A stretch of DNA of 64,000 nt from Apricaphanius iberus (GCA_028564705.1 JAPXFQ010002805.1:1-64000); one strand, 5' to 3'. Positions 1 to 11,328 are shown, counted from the first letter of the stretch. Numbers and translations are program-made. Notes: generated by a model not told the origin, from the sequence alone.

Positions 1-115
1 CTACACTAAACATTGTATTATAATAACTCTTTTTGTAAAGTGCCTTGAGATGACATCTGTTGTGAAATGGCGCTATATAAATAAACTGAATTGAAAATAA
101 ACTGAATTGAATTGA
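1..115 (+). mobile_element. 3' end of a LINE (L2/CR1-like tail)
   Basis: The text 'gcgctatataaataaa' followed by repeated GAATT units is the typical 3' terminus of teleost L2/CR1-class LINEs, which end in a short tandem tail. Only the last part of the 3' UTR is inside the window and no coding sequence of the element is present. Clade assignment rests on recall of the tail, not on a search. Confidence 0.55.
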
Positions 116-189
116 TGCAAATTTCTAATCAGCCAATCAGATGTCGGAAAATCAATGAATTTAGGCATATAGACATGGTCAAGACAATC

Positions 190-610
190 TGTTGCAGTTA
201 AAACCAAGCATCAGAATGGGAAAGAAAGGTGATTTAAGGGTTAGTTAGTTAGTTGGTTGTTAGTGCTAGACGGGCTTGTCTGAGTATTTAAGAAAGTGCT
301 GATTTACTGGGATTTTCAAGCACAACCATCTCTACGGTTTACAGAGAATGGTCTGAAAAATGTTAAATATCCAGTGATCTGCAGTTCTGTGGGTGAAAAT
401 GCCTTATTGATGCCAGAGGTCAGAGGAGAATAGCCAGACTGTTTCAAGCTGATAGAAAAGCAACAGTAACCCAAATAACCACTCGTTACAACCAAGGTAT
501 GCAGAAGAGCATCTATGAATGCACAACACGTCGAACCTTGAGGCAGATGGGCTACAACAGCATAAGACCACCCCAGGTGCTTCCCCTCTCAGCTAAGAAC
601 CAGGAACTAA
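190..610 (+). mobile_element. Tc1/mariner transposase relic (5' half)
   Basis: The nucleotide sequence matches what I recognise as a common teleost Tc1-like element: the helix-turn-helix part of the transposase, then the region around 'caaccaaggtatgcagaagagc' (510-530), where a short frame begins at 499. The frame is interrupted by stops and the similarity ends near 605, before the DDE catalytic domain, so it cannot be functional. No terminal inverted repeat pair was found around it. Confidence 0.65.
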
Positions 611-1804
611 TGCCCCTTTTCCATCAGGGCTGCTTCAGACACAAAGGGTACGGAACAGTACAGTCTAGAACGGGTATGTTGTGTTTCCATTACCATCTCA
701 GAAGAACGGTTGTGGGTGAGGATATGGCTTAGCTCAACGAAAACTCCAGCAAAAAGAAGTCACAAAGTCAAACAACACAGATCCTATCTCAAAAGTCAAA
801 AGACCTTTGACTCACCTCACATCTCTCAGACATCGATCTGTTCATGCCTCCATCTCCTCCTCTGTGCTCTTCATGCCAGTACTGGTCTCCAGATCGAGGG
901 GTGGATTGGCACAATAATTCAGGCCAGGAATTTGATAACATTCCAGGCCACCACTTAATTCAAGCAAAAGGTCTAGAGTGAGTTAGGTTGGTTTAAAATT
1001 GTAAAATAATAAAACAAAGACTGCCCATGTGCCAACACACAGTATTTCTGTTTCTTTCCCCAACAAAGTTAATATTTATTTTTTGCTGGAATAACCTGTA
1101 CTCAAATTGCATCATTGTAGTTCATTCACACCTATACTGGCAAATGTAAAGCATGCACATATAACAAATTAATTGACATTAATCCTGGGTTATCTATTTA
1201 AATACAGACAATACAGATGTTGGAGTGGGAATGAGAGTAATTCTGAAGTTTCAGTTAAAACTCTGTCCCGATTCCTGCCTGGTTTCTCCCATCAATGAAA
1301 CTTTTTCTGTCATAAAGATTTTCTATTGTAACAATAAAGGTATGAAAATGGGGAAAACAATTTTTTTAAATAGAATTAGGATTAGTAGCAGTAAAAATGA
1401 CTGTGATAATTAGCCTCAAGTCTCGTTTATGCCAAATATATTTTTTCTCTGACACTTATATTCTCTTTTCTCCTGTGCAGACCCTCCCTGACCCTGCTTT
1501 GTCTTTTAACATTATATATATATTTCTTTCAAATTATGTGGACAACAATAGTGAACACAAATTCTGCACATGGATGAAAGAGGGTTGGGATTATTCCCAG
1601 CATGAACTGACTAGTAAGGGATGTAAAACAGACAACATTATTATTGTTAGCTAGTGTGGTAATTCTGCATAAGGTTTAAACTTTAATTATTCAGAAGGTA
1701 AAAGACTGTTTATATAGTTTGCATGGTTGTAAAAATGGGTCTGTCACTATTGTTTATGCAGGTAAGCTTTTAAGTCATAAAACTCTGGGGTGAGTTTTAT
1801 TGCA
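611..1804. other. Non-coding stretch
   Basis: No gene recognised. Bases 640-700 (a 'ggtacggaacagtaca'-type run) resemble a segment at 38478-38520, suggesting a shared degraded DNA transposon end. The rest is AT-rich and open frames are short and chance-like. Confidence 0.5.
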
Positions 1805-2301
1805 AGCTGTAAAAAACAGGATGTCTGTAGATTTAGGGTGTTGCCATAAAACCATAAACTCAGAATGAGCTTTTAAGAAAAGACGTCTCACCCATATGAC
1901 TGTATAATTTTCTGACAGCCAATAAGAGCTAAGACACTGTATGAAAATGTTCTGATTGGAGAGATTAGAAACGCCTAGAGGCCCGGTTGTCTATAAAGCT
2001 GTGAAATGAAGATCAGTTAATTGTTCAGATTTCTTTAAATCTGGACCACAGGGGAACGACGGAGGCAAATTCCTCTGTAAAACTGCAATTTGTTAATCTG
2101 TTCAAAATAAATGTTAAACTGGAAATTGGCTCCATTTTGTCTCTGCTTGAACATGCATTGAATTACTTATGATAATTATTTAATTCAACACTAGCTTAAC
2201 ATGACATGTAGGGGAGAGTGGGGGCAGTTGCAACACTTCTTACATGTCTTTCAGTTTTTCAGCGACAGTTTGTTTTAGAAAGTCAATATATATATATATA
2301 T
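1805..2301 (+). repeat. Left copy of a ~497-bp direct repeat (LTR-like)
   Basis: Near-identical to 5163-5661: by eye three substitutions and one 1-base indel. Within the repeat are a CCAAT-like 'gccaataagagc' (1919-1930), a TATA-like 'tctataaagctg' about 70 bases on, and an AATAAA at about 2108. A TG start just inside the left edge (1809) and 'agcttaaca' near 2200 would fit LTR ends. Both copies nevertheless share a further ~100 bases, through a GGGGCAGTTGCAAC motif to a (TA)n run. It is either an LTR of a young element or a duplicated interspersed repeat. Confidence 0.7.
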
Positions 2302-5162
2302 ATTATATATATATATTTCCCCTGGATTAAAGAAAACATGATTCAGTGGTAATGTATTTGACATCTCTAGAAGCTTCAATTTAATTTGGTGTTTATCATT
2401 GGAGAAAAGAAAAAAGCTGGTTTTTAGTTTTTATTTTTTATTTTATTGCGACTAGTTTTTGTTTAGAGAAGTCTCATCTCTTGAACCTCCTTTATTGAAT
2501 GTTTTTTGTTTTGTTTGACTGCTAAGGGGAATTAGACTACTATGTATCCTACAAAAATTTAAGAGGAGTTTTACTTGCAGAAATCACTTTGACTATGTTC
2601 AATTCCCTTCACAGAATCGGACAGATGTTTTTGAAGTATGAAATGTTTTCATTGTTTACAATCAAGAATATTTGGGCAAGTGAGCACATTTGGGTTTGTT
2701 TAAAGAGGAATCATATAAGCAAAAGTACCTTGACTTTATATTGGCTTGTGTTTAAGAAAAACAGTACTTTAGGTTTGGCAATATTTATAGGGAAGCTGTT
2801 TTGTCAGTGATTTAAATCTTGGATTTTTCTTTAGAACTATGGATAGAATTTGAAGTATAGCAAACTGAAGACTGTTTTTGTAAACTATGTTGTGTTTATC
2901 GGTCAGTACTGTTCTCTGGTTTTGTTTTAAACATTTGATGTTTTTAATTTTGATAATTTTTGTCTGAGCCAGCTTGATAGAGATCCAGTACACTAAGTGA
3001 TGGGGAGTGTGGAGACTGGATCTTTGCAGATGGTTATTGACTTTATTTTTGTTATTGCAATGTTTTAGTGGTGCTTTAGCAATATCTAACAGAAAAATCC
3101 AGCCTTTTTGTTTGTTTCTTTTTTTATTTAATTGTATTTTTCTAAGAACTAAGTGTGTTGATGAGATATTGCGATGGTCAATCTTTATAAATGTTTAATT
3201 TACACATGAGATGGATGAGACATTTATCAAATTGAAAAAATAGAGAAAGGCATTGCATTGATAAAATATAGAATATAAATTGGATGAAAAATGAAGGAAT
3301 CATTAATTAAGATAAGCAGGGGAAGAATTAGAACAACAGTTTAATTAGACGTATAAGGATTAATTATCATTCCTGGTGGAGAGAGCAAACCTATTAATTA
3401 GTATATTTTTACCAGAATTAATACTGAAGAAATTATTACTAGTATAACTGATTGAAGTAAAATTAAAATAGAGCCCACATAGGCAGTCTGAGTGTGGAAG
3501 ATATTTAAATTCAGCATTCGAGGAAGGAGACTAATGAATATGAAAATAAAAAGTTTGAATGTAACTTGATTTGAATAAGCTGAGAGGATCGACTGTCTGT
3601 TTTTTTTTTTCTTCTTACTCTAATTATATATTTTTTCTCTTTTTCTCATCCTGCAACAGAGAACCCCTCAGATAAACATTCTTGAGATGGAATTTATGAT
3701 CCTGGGGAGATAAGATGGGTGGGGGTGCGTGGGCTGATGACGGATAGTGCCAGGCGCCCGCCGTAACTGCCACATAAAGAAACATCTATAGACCAGCGCA
3801 GAAGTTTGTCTCTCTTGTGCTCTGCTCCCACACAGGGGGGCACAGGTGACTGTATATTTTCAGGGGTGAACTGGAGGCCACCCTCAAAAGAGCACGTTTC
3901 CTCATGCTGAGCTGAACTTTCAAGGACAATATGTGTGAATTCACTTGGCTGGCGTGAGATGGACAGTTTCTGCTGAAGAAGTGATGATCAAAGACTGTTG
4001 ATTCAATGTCACTGTTGCTGAATTAACCACAAGAGTTTCTGTTTGTCTGATCGAAGGTGGCCGAGGTTCCTCGAACTTTGATAACCCCGTGTCTTCCCCA
4101 GGATTATCTCCAGGTAAAATACCACCATTTACCGGGAACAAAATTTGGAAGGAAAAATTGGGCCGATAGCAGGGGGTTGCTGGCTGGTGAGAGAGAAAAA
4201 AATTTTTTTTTCTTATTTTTACGTTTTCATCCACAAGGATGTACTGAATTTAAGAAAGGATATATTGTAATGGAACAGACATAAGTGTCTTAAACTGGAT
4301 AAATAAAATAAGTAAATGTAAGAATCGATTTGGGTGAACAAGCAAATGGATAGTAATCAGTTGAACTGTACACAAAAAGTAAACTCTTGAGCCTGCTCTT
4401 GTTTTTAAAATTCATTAATGAGGGAGGTGTTTTTGGTTTAGTTTTTAGGAAAAACAACGGTGTTGTATCGACATAATATGGACTTGCTCTTTCCCCAGGG
4501 ATTATTTTTAATTAGATGGGTGAAATAATTTCTTGGCACAATACAGTTGAATTAGATTGAAAAGGAGTGATCACAAGACCGGATCAAAAAACTGTCTTTT
4601 TTAGATGTTTACAAGCTTATGCCCCCAGGTTTATCTCCAGGATTCAGCAGCACGTGAGGAGCACAAAATCTCCTCTGGTCACAGCTGACTGCAGCTGCTG
4701 AAAAGGGTCCAAGGTACAGCTCCAGGTCGAAGGCGTGAGGAGTCCAGTGGTTCAGCAAAGTTCCAGATGACAGCTGGGAACACACACAAAGTGCAGCTCC
4801 ACGCCAACGACGAACCTGGTCGAGGATCAGCAGGATTCTGCCTAAGGAGGGTCGAGAAGGTTTTGACCAAGCTGAATCGGAAGCTGGGGCCACAGGCGGC
4901 GGGGCCTAGCTCACCCAGAAGGTTGTTTGGGTGGTGATATTACTCATCCTGTGTGATCTATGTGCCAATGAATGAGATGGGCAATTTGAAATTGCCATCT
5001 CAAAAGAGGGATCTACAGAAGAAGATCACAACTCACCAATCAGCTGCACAGCAGGTTTTGACCAGCCCACATCGGTGGGCTAAGCTATGGGAAGCGAGGC
5101 CTGTCTGTGCATTTGTGTATATTGGGGGAAATGCTCAATTAATGAAGTAATTGGCATTTCAG
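2302..5162. other. Interior between the two direct repeats; no coding content
   Basis: About 2.86 kb without a recognisable gag, protease, reverse transcriptase or integrase frame on either strand. There is a (TA)n run at the left edge, an AT-rich part to about 3660, and a more GC-rich part (3700-5100) with only short frames. If the flanking repeats are LTRs, this would be a non-autonomous element. No convincing tRNA primer-binding site or polypurine tract was seen. Confidence 0.5.
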
Positions 5163-5661
5163 AGCTGTAAAAAACAGGATGTCTGTAGATTTAGGGTGTT
5201 GCCATAAAACCATAAACTCAGAATGAGCTTTTAAGAAAAGACGTCTCACCCATATGAGTGTATAATTTTCTGACAGCCAATAAGAGCTAAAACACTGTAT
5301 GAAAATGTTCTGATTGGAGAGATTAGAAACGCCTAGAGGCCCGGTTGTCTATAAAGCTGTGAAATGAAGATCAGTTAATTGTTCAGATTTCTTTAAATCT
5401 GGACCACAGGGGAACGACGGGGGCAAAATTCCTCTGTAAAACTGCAATTTGTTAATCTGTTCAAAATAAATGTTAAACTGGAAATTGGCTCCATTTTGTC
5501 TCTGCTTGAACATGCATTGAATTACTTATGATAATTATTTAATTCAACACTAGCTTAACATGACATGTAGGGGAGAGTGGGGGCAGTTGCAACACTTCTT
5601 ACATGTCTTTCAGTTTTTCAGCGACAGTTTGTTTTAGAAAGTCAATATATATATATATATA
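5163..5661 (+). repeat. Right copy of the ~497-bp direct repeat (LTR-like)
   Basis: Same order of CCAAT-like, TATA-like and AATAAA signals as the left copy at 1805-2301, same orientation, about 99% identical by eye. It ends in a (TA)n run at 5646-5662, right beside the Tc1 terminal repeat that starts at 5668. The high identity implies recent origin or gene conversion. Confidence 0.7.
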
Positions 5662-5667
5662 TCCAGT

Positions 5668-6183
5668 ACACACCAAGCGTTTGGACACATCTTCTCATTT
5701 AGTGCAGTTTCTTTATTTTCATGACTATTTACATTGTAGATTCACACTGAAAGCATCAAAACTATGAATGAACACATGGAATTATGTAGTACTTTTACAA
5801 AAAAGTGTGAAATTACCTGGCCTCCACAGTCACCAGACTTGAACCCAATCCAGATGATTTGGGGTGAGCTGAGCCGCGGAGTGAAGGCAAAGGGCCAAAA
5901 AGTACTAAGCATCTCTGGGAACTCCTTCAAGACTGTTGGAAAACCATTTCGTGTGACTACCTCTTGAAGCTCAAGAGAATGCAAAGCAGTAATCAGAGGA
6001 AAAGGTGGCTACTTTGAGGAATCTAAAATATAACACATGTATTCAGTTATTTTACCCTTTTTGTTTAAGTAAATACAGTAATCCCAAACATCATGTATTC
6101 ATTTATAGTTTTGATGCGCTTAATAAGAATCTACAACGTAGTCATGAAAATAAAGAAAATGCATAGAATGAGAAGGTGTGTCC
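5668..6183 (+). mobile_element. Internally deleted Tc1-like transposon
   Basis: Terminal inverted repeats of roughly 100 bp are visible: the left end opens with 'caccaagcgtttggacacat' (5670-5689) and the right end closes with 'gagaaggtgtgtcc' (6170-6183). Both carry the matching inner parts 'ttctttattttcatgacta' and its complement. The short frame between them reads WPPQSPDLNPIQ, the conserved motif near the end of the Tc1 DDE domain (5818-5856). Most of the transposase is deleted, so this is a non-autonomous derivative. Confidence 0.85.
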
Positions 6184-6949
6184 CTGCAACAGTACAGAGG
6201 GGCAGTTGCAACAGCCATTTAGATGTGATAAAACGCATAATTGCATAATTTTTCATATATTTTTTTAGTATATTTGAGACCAGAGACAGAGTTCATTGAC
6301 TTAATAACAGTATTTAAAGTTCAAACATTAAAGTTTACTGTAGTAACAAGCAGTAATGAATTAAGCACCAAAAGCCCACAAACTGGCCGTTTCTCAATAC
6401 ATAAGTACGCAAGTATGTTCTTGTGTGCTTGGTGAGTACGTACTTGGCAAGTACAGTTGAAAGTCCATTCTTCAAGAACGCAGTACAGTAGTTCTCCAAT
6501 TGGAACAGAGCGTACTTGGTTGATGTCGCTGCTCAGCTACAATCATTCCAGAATTTCAATAAATTGACCAGTTTTACTCAAGAATTTGATTATTTACACA
6601 TTTATATCGACAGTAAAATCTGAATTTTTTTTTTTTGACAAGTGAAATATTCAAAATTAGGACGAAGTATTAATACAAATAAGTAAACCTGTAAAATAAT
6701 GGGCTTAAGTTTTCATTACTGATTATAAAAGGCTCTACTAATTAAATGCTGGTTTACCACATCATAGTACTTTCAGGCTTCTTAGTGAAACATGATTGTT
6801 TACTAAAATTAAAAGTCTTTCTTCCTTCATTAGATTATTTTCTTATAAACTATTTATTGATCAACTGACATAATTGATGATGACCAGCTTTAGATATATA
6901 CAGTTGTCGTTGGAAAAAAATTATTAAATAAAAATTATGAGTGAGATTC
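6184..6949. other. Non-coding, AT-rich; possible DNA-transposon end
   Basis: No gene seen. A second GGGGCAGTTGCAAC motif (6200-6214) follows the Tc1 copy. The stretch 6384-6500 is rich in 'agtacgcaagtatgt'-type repeats, which I associate with teleost hAT-like ends, but no partner end could be fixed. Confidence 0.4.
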
Positions 6950-7295
6950 CTTCATTTCTTGGAGGTTTAATAGGACTTTTTTGCACAAACAAGGAGGAAC
7001 AGTATTACAGTATTCGCAACAGCTGAATCCTGCCTTCCACCAACTGACTGACAACTTTATAGATTCAGACAACTTTACTATTATCTCTACCATATCAGTG
7101 ATCATTTCTTCTCAGTGAAGTTGGTAGACTCTCAGGCGTCTTCGTCGGATAGGACAGGCTCAATCTAAGAACACGTCAGGAGTGTTCAGTGCTCCGAGGG
7201 TCGTTTACATGGCAATACAGGACGTAGGGATCTTTACATCAGTTCATTTGACCTAACCCATTATACAGTGTCACACAATCAGACAATCACCATAT
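6950..7295. repeat. Interspersed repeat, copy 1 (partner at 15885-16225)
   Basis: Aligns by eye with 15885-16225 in the same orientation. Shared blocks include 'cctgccttcca', 'atagattcag', 'cagtgtca' and 'accatat'. The copies are clearly diverged. The family is not recognised. This copy abuts the 3' end of the Penelope-like element. Confidence 0.6.
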
Positions 7296-7299
7296 CAGA

Positions 7300-7940
7300 T
7301 TTTTTTTATTGTAGTTTCTGCTTTTCTGCTTTTGTTTCTTTCTCACATTCCTTCTGATGTTCTATTTTTCGTGTGTTAAGTTGAAGTCCAGTTTCTCCAA
7401 TGTATGTTTTGTTGCAGAGTTTGCATGGAATTTCGTAAATGATGCCACATTTTTTGTCTGATGGTATTTTGTTTTTTGTGTGTACCGGTTTTTGCTTCAT
7501 TGTCATGTATAGTTTCGTTGGTGTGTTAATGTTTTTTTTTTTTTACCACTGTAATTATTTTCTCTGTTATTCCTTTGATATATCGGAGAGTTATGACGGG
7601 TTTTGGTTCTGGTTTCTCTGCACTTTTGGTTCTCTTGGGTGGTTGTTGTTTGTTTCTTTGTTTTCTTCTTGTTTTCCTTTCTTCAGTGCCCATGTTGGGT
7701 AGCCGCAGTTTTTTAATGCATTCTGTTTGTGTTGGTCCCCTAATTTACGGTCTTGCTCTTCTGTTATGTTGGCTCGATGGTATAGTGTTCTGATGACTGA
7801 CATTTTGTGGAATGTAGGATGTTCTGATGTCCATAGCAGATATACTGGTCTATGTGGGTTAGTTTTCTGCATGTGTTTATATTTAGGGTTTCGTCCGGCT
7901 GTCTGGTTATTTTCATGAATGTTATGCTGTTGTCTTTTCC
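7300..7940 (-). mobile_element. Penelope-like element, C-terminal part with GIY-YIG endonuclease (broken)
   Basis: On the - strand, 7872-7591 reads HKMSVIRTLYHRAN and then ALKNCGYPTWAL, the conserved linker that follows the reverse transcriptase in Penelope-like retroelements. It is followed, in a shifted frame, by 7506-7306 with CGIIYEIPCKLCNKTYIGET, a GIY-YIG endonuclease core with its Cys-containing insert. At least one frameshift and a low-complexity K/N-rich stretch separate the two blocks. The reverse transcriptase half lies at 9822-10240 and is separated from this part by a retroposon insertion. Confidence 0.85.
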
Positions 7941-9821
7941 TTTTTTTTTTTTTTTTACGTGTCCTGTCTAGCAGTATGCTACTCAGAATTGGTGTCTGAG
8001 TACCAAGTACAAGCCCAACAGTTTTACTTTCCCAAGCAGAGTATTACAGCTTCGCTGTAGTACGCCACTTGATGTATATGTATGAAAAATCTTTATTAGT
8101 GATTACTGTGGGTTCAATTTCCTGACGTCGTGGACATTAAATTGAGACAAGAAGGGAGAAAGGAAGAAGGTGAAGAAAAGAAACCGGACCAGCAGAGGCG
8201 CGAACCGACGACACAAGACAGGGAGGCAATCAAAGAACACAAGAAAACATCCCAGTCCTCCACCTCTGCCGGACGGCAGAGAAACAGTAATACAAAACAA
8301 AAACAACAAACTGTACAGAACCAAACCAATAGTTCGGATCTAGTAGAATAAACTAAGAATTACACATTCACTACACACAAGCATTGATTAATGAACATAA
8401 TACAAATGTTTCTGGTAAGCTCCTGTGAACAACTAACTAATGATGATAACCTCAGCTTAAGATATGTCCGTCCTCACCAATGTCCCCACACCTATGTGTG
8501 TGCGAGCATGCAGGTCTGAATAAGGTTTCCCCATGCAAGTGATTGATAGCTGGTGTAAGGAACCGTCAATCCGTCCTACAGGAATCGACACAGACATGAA
8601 GGAGGCAAGAGATGTATGCATCCAGGGTCCCACAGAGTACAGAGGCCACAGGCGGATCAGCGCAGGGTCGATCACCCACCAAGAGAGGAACAGATGGAAG
8701 CCCCAGGGGAACACCCACCAGCCGCAATGCTGGGGCCCGAGAGATCGCAGTGACGAGCCCACGGGCTCCGCCGGTAACCGGCTACGCCAGGGCGGGCCCG
8801 GATCAGGAACCGGAGGCCACGGGGACCAGGGGCACCCCGCCCCCCAGCGGGGCCCCAACCAGGGACCAGCCGACAAGGGCCCCCGCCGCCGCCGCAGGCA
8901 AGGGGGATCCGCAGCCAACCGACGGACAACACACGCCGCCGCCACCCCGGACCAATACCCACCGCCAACAACCCGGCCCGCCCCCACACACCCACACGCC
9001 AGGGAGCCACAGCAAGAGCCACAGCGGATGTACGCCCTCCCCAGGCCGCGCCCAGCCGGCACCTGGACATCCAGATCTTCCAGCTCCCGGGTCCAGATCC
9101 CGCCCCACGTAGGGCGCCAAGATCAGGGGCCCAGCCAATGCCGGACAGCCCCACCAGGTGAACAGACCAGCCAGCAGAAGTCCTGGAACCGGCAGGAGGA
9201 CTGGGCGCCAGGCACGGTCCCCACCGATCCACCGGACGGCACCAACCTGTTCTACAACCCCGGCACCCCCAGAAGAGGTGCCCCAGTCAATCCAAGGAGG
9301 ACGTCGGCCCGAAACAGCGGCCGCCCGACACACCGGACCACCCAGGACCCGCCCGACATGCACCAGGACCGAGCCGGGCCGCAACCGGGACCCCCGGCCC
9401 CAGGCATCGAGAGCCATCATCAACCAGCGGGCAGGAGCAACCATCACCGACGGGGAGTGACGGGGAGGGAAGAAGATGCATCAGGCCAGAGAGCAGCCAA
9501 ACACCCAACCTGACAGGTAGACATAGACAGACAGAGACACTCATACGTACCCTCCCTCTCATGCGTACACATTCTTACAAATACAGGACATACGAAAAAA
9601 GGACGCTATACACTCATTCATACCCCCCATACGTACACTATACTCCATACTCCCAGGCCCAGGGACAGACGCCCCAATAGAGAACCCTGCCCCTGCACCC
9701 AGGAGACAGACCCCTTTGCCCACCAGGACGGGGACAAGCAGACCGCCAAGGCCCCCACACCGGCAAGAGCAGCCCACCAGCCCAGGACCCCGACCAGACG
9801 TCCAGTGATGTTGTGTGACCA
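7941..9821 (-). mobile_element. GC-rich poly(A) retroposon inserted into the Penelope-like element
   Basis: The insert starts on the + strand with a T run (7941-7956), which is a poly(A) tail on the - strand. It is flanked by a 14-bp direct repeat, GTTGTCTTTTYCTT, at 7929-7942 and 9822-9835: a target-site duplication. Bases 8650-9790 are very GC-rich and give long overlapping frames in several phases, expected from composition alone and not called as genes. The - strand sequence around 8750-8850 is similar to 50990-51090 on the + strand, so this is a repeat family, probably a LINE untranslated region or a LINE-mobilised derivative. Confidence 0.7.
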
Positions 9822-10240
9822 GTTGTCTTTTTCTTCTTCGTATGTGAACTTGATATTGTTGGTTTCATCTATGTTGTTCAAATGTTGGGTTAGTGCTTCT
9901 GTTTGTCTTTTGGGTATTATTTCTATTATGTAGTCTACATAGCATTTCCAAAGTTTTATTTTGCAGTTCGGGGGGGATGTTGATATCGCTTTCTGTTCCA
10001 CGTCCTCCATAAAAACTTCACATAGGGTGGCTGATAGTGGATTTCCCATGGCAAAACCTTCTAACTGTTTGTAGATGAGTCCGTTGTAGGTGAAATAGGT
10101 GGAGTCTGCTACCAGTTCTATTAGGTGTATTAGATCTTCTGTTCCTAAATGTATTCTTCTGCGTAATTTTCTGTCCTGTTTGAGTCTGACCTTTACTATG
10201 TCAATGGTTTTGTGGATGGGAGTTTTTGTAATGTTATCAT
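9822..10240 (-). mobile_element. Penelope-like element, reverse transcriptase fragment
   Basis: The - strand is open from about 10236 to 9822. It reads STYFTYNGLIYKQ, then GFAMGNPLS, then LWKCYVDYII: the typical order of Penelope-like reverse transcriptase motifs. The catalytic YVDD is YVDY, so the second aspartate is lost and the enzyme would be inactive. The frame begins abruptly next to the terminal-repeat-like block at 10241, so the N-terminal part of the protein is missing (5' truncation). It ends at the target-site duplication of the inserted retroposon. Confidence 0.85.
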
Positions 10241-10520
10241 CTTATTTTATGTTCTTATTTAACTCAGACTGGTAGGGAGGAATATTACCTGTTGCTGACA
10301 TGTTTCGGCAAATCACTTCCGCCTTCATCAGAGCTTTCGTTGTTGTTGACATTACTTCCGTTAATGTGCGGGCAGCAGGGGGCAACATCGTTAAGAGACG
10401 GATAGTTAAAAATTTGGCCTCTACTCCACGCGTTCTTGCATAGGTAACGGAGAGCCTTTCCGTTGACGGATAATGGCATTGCGTCAATCCGTCTCTGTCA
10501 AAACAGAGAAGCATTAAGAC
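10241..10520 (-). mobile_element. Penelope-like terminal repeat (pLTR-like) block
   Basis: Lies upstream of the truncated reverse transcriptase in the element's orientation. It contains the hammerhead-like motif annotated separately at 10294-10334. Penelope-like elements are known to carry hammerhead ribozyme motifs in their pseudo-LTRs, which fits the location. Frames here are short and treated as chance. Confidence 0.6.
10294..10334 (-). ncRNA. Hammerhead-ribozyme-like motif in the Penelope-like element
   Basis: Read on the - strand from 10334: GCT (stem I), CTGATGA (10331-10325), an extra A, GGC (stem II), an 11-base segment that can pair further with G-U wobbles, GCC, GAA, AC-AT-GT (minimal stem III of two pairs), C (cleavage position), then AGC (stem I). 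All conserved core blocks are in the right order and stems I, II and III can form. The additional A between CTGATGA and stem II departs from the consensus and may weaken activity. Very short stem III is characteristic of the Penelope-type ribozymes. Confidence 0.6.
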
Positions 10521-11208
10521 TAGGCTTAAGCCCTGTGGTTGCCATAGTGAATCAGTGAATCTGTGATCATCGACAGGGTCTAGTTGAGGGAGCGTAAGCG
10601 CGCACTTATCCAGGATAGGTTACACCTGGCTTGATGAATCCATGTCTGCTCATCCTGGCTTTGTCTTTGTGCAACCGATTAATCCTGTTTGTTTTTGTTT
10701 TGGATTCAACAAACTAGGCTCAGTCATTCATCCTGGATGTCTTAATCTTACTTTTGTGCAATAGGCTCCTGGTCTTGGTGAGGGACAGAATGTTGGGAGA
10801 CATATGATTGATATTTAAAGTCACAAGGTCTGATTTTTTTACTGCCAGCTGGCATTTCCAGTCTCATACAGTGACTGTCACAGACTACAGCAGTTTTTAA
10901 ATCACAACAACAGTTTTACAAAAATTTCAAATATGTCTAGTTTTTGGCTGAATAAAAGGAAGGTTCTTAAATTTAGCACTGGAGTCCAAATCAGTGTCAT
11001 CCAGATTAAGTGGCTGTATATATATATATATATTTTCAGATGTTCATAGGCAACAGCCCTGTATTGTCTGAATATAAAAGCAAAATTCTGGTAAAATTAT
11101 TGGATTTATCTGGCTTCATTCAATGTGAACTATATGTGGAAAAAGATCAATCTTATCAGTGCAATCATGTAACCAAGTGGAAATAAATGTCACTCCAGAA
11201 TAGACAAC
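10521..11208. other. Non-coding region before the IFI44-like cluster
   Basis: No gene seen. There is a short (TA)n run near 11019. The last ~60 bases already align with the promoter blocks of the IFI44-like copies ('accaagtggaaat' at 11172-11184 versus 'ctaagtggaaac' before copy B). Confidence 0.4.
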
Positions 11209-11220
11209 AAAAAGTGAAAG
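11209..11220 (+). promoter_or_regulatory. ISRE-like element, promoter copy 1 of copy A
   Basis: AAAAAGTGAAAG sits 120 bp before the ATG at 11329. It is embedded in a block that aligns with the promoters of the other copies, including 'gtggttcatcagagcag' (11249-11265). The first half-site is AAAA rather than GAAA, so this is a weaker match to the interferon-stimulated response element (GAAANNGAAA) bound by IRF and ISGF3 factors. Confidence 0.55.
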
Positions 11221-11328
11221 TATTTGTAAAGGATTTATTGAAAATGACGTGGTTCATCAGAGCAGGGGATGTTACTTAAGGTAGAAGAGGGTTGTTGGTT
11301 CATTTTGCAGCAGAGCACCAACACCACA

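Noticed and set aside
2302..5162. Retroviral or LTR-retrotransposon genes between the direct repeats
   Set aside because: No gag, protease, reverse transcriptase or integrase motif is visible in any frame, so no coding element is claimed.
8457..9562. Several overlapping long frames on both strands (up to 326 codons)
   Set aside because: They lie in a GC-rich retroposon where stop codons are rare by composition, are rich in Pro, Arg and Gly, and show no domain or family similarity.
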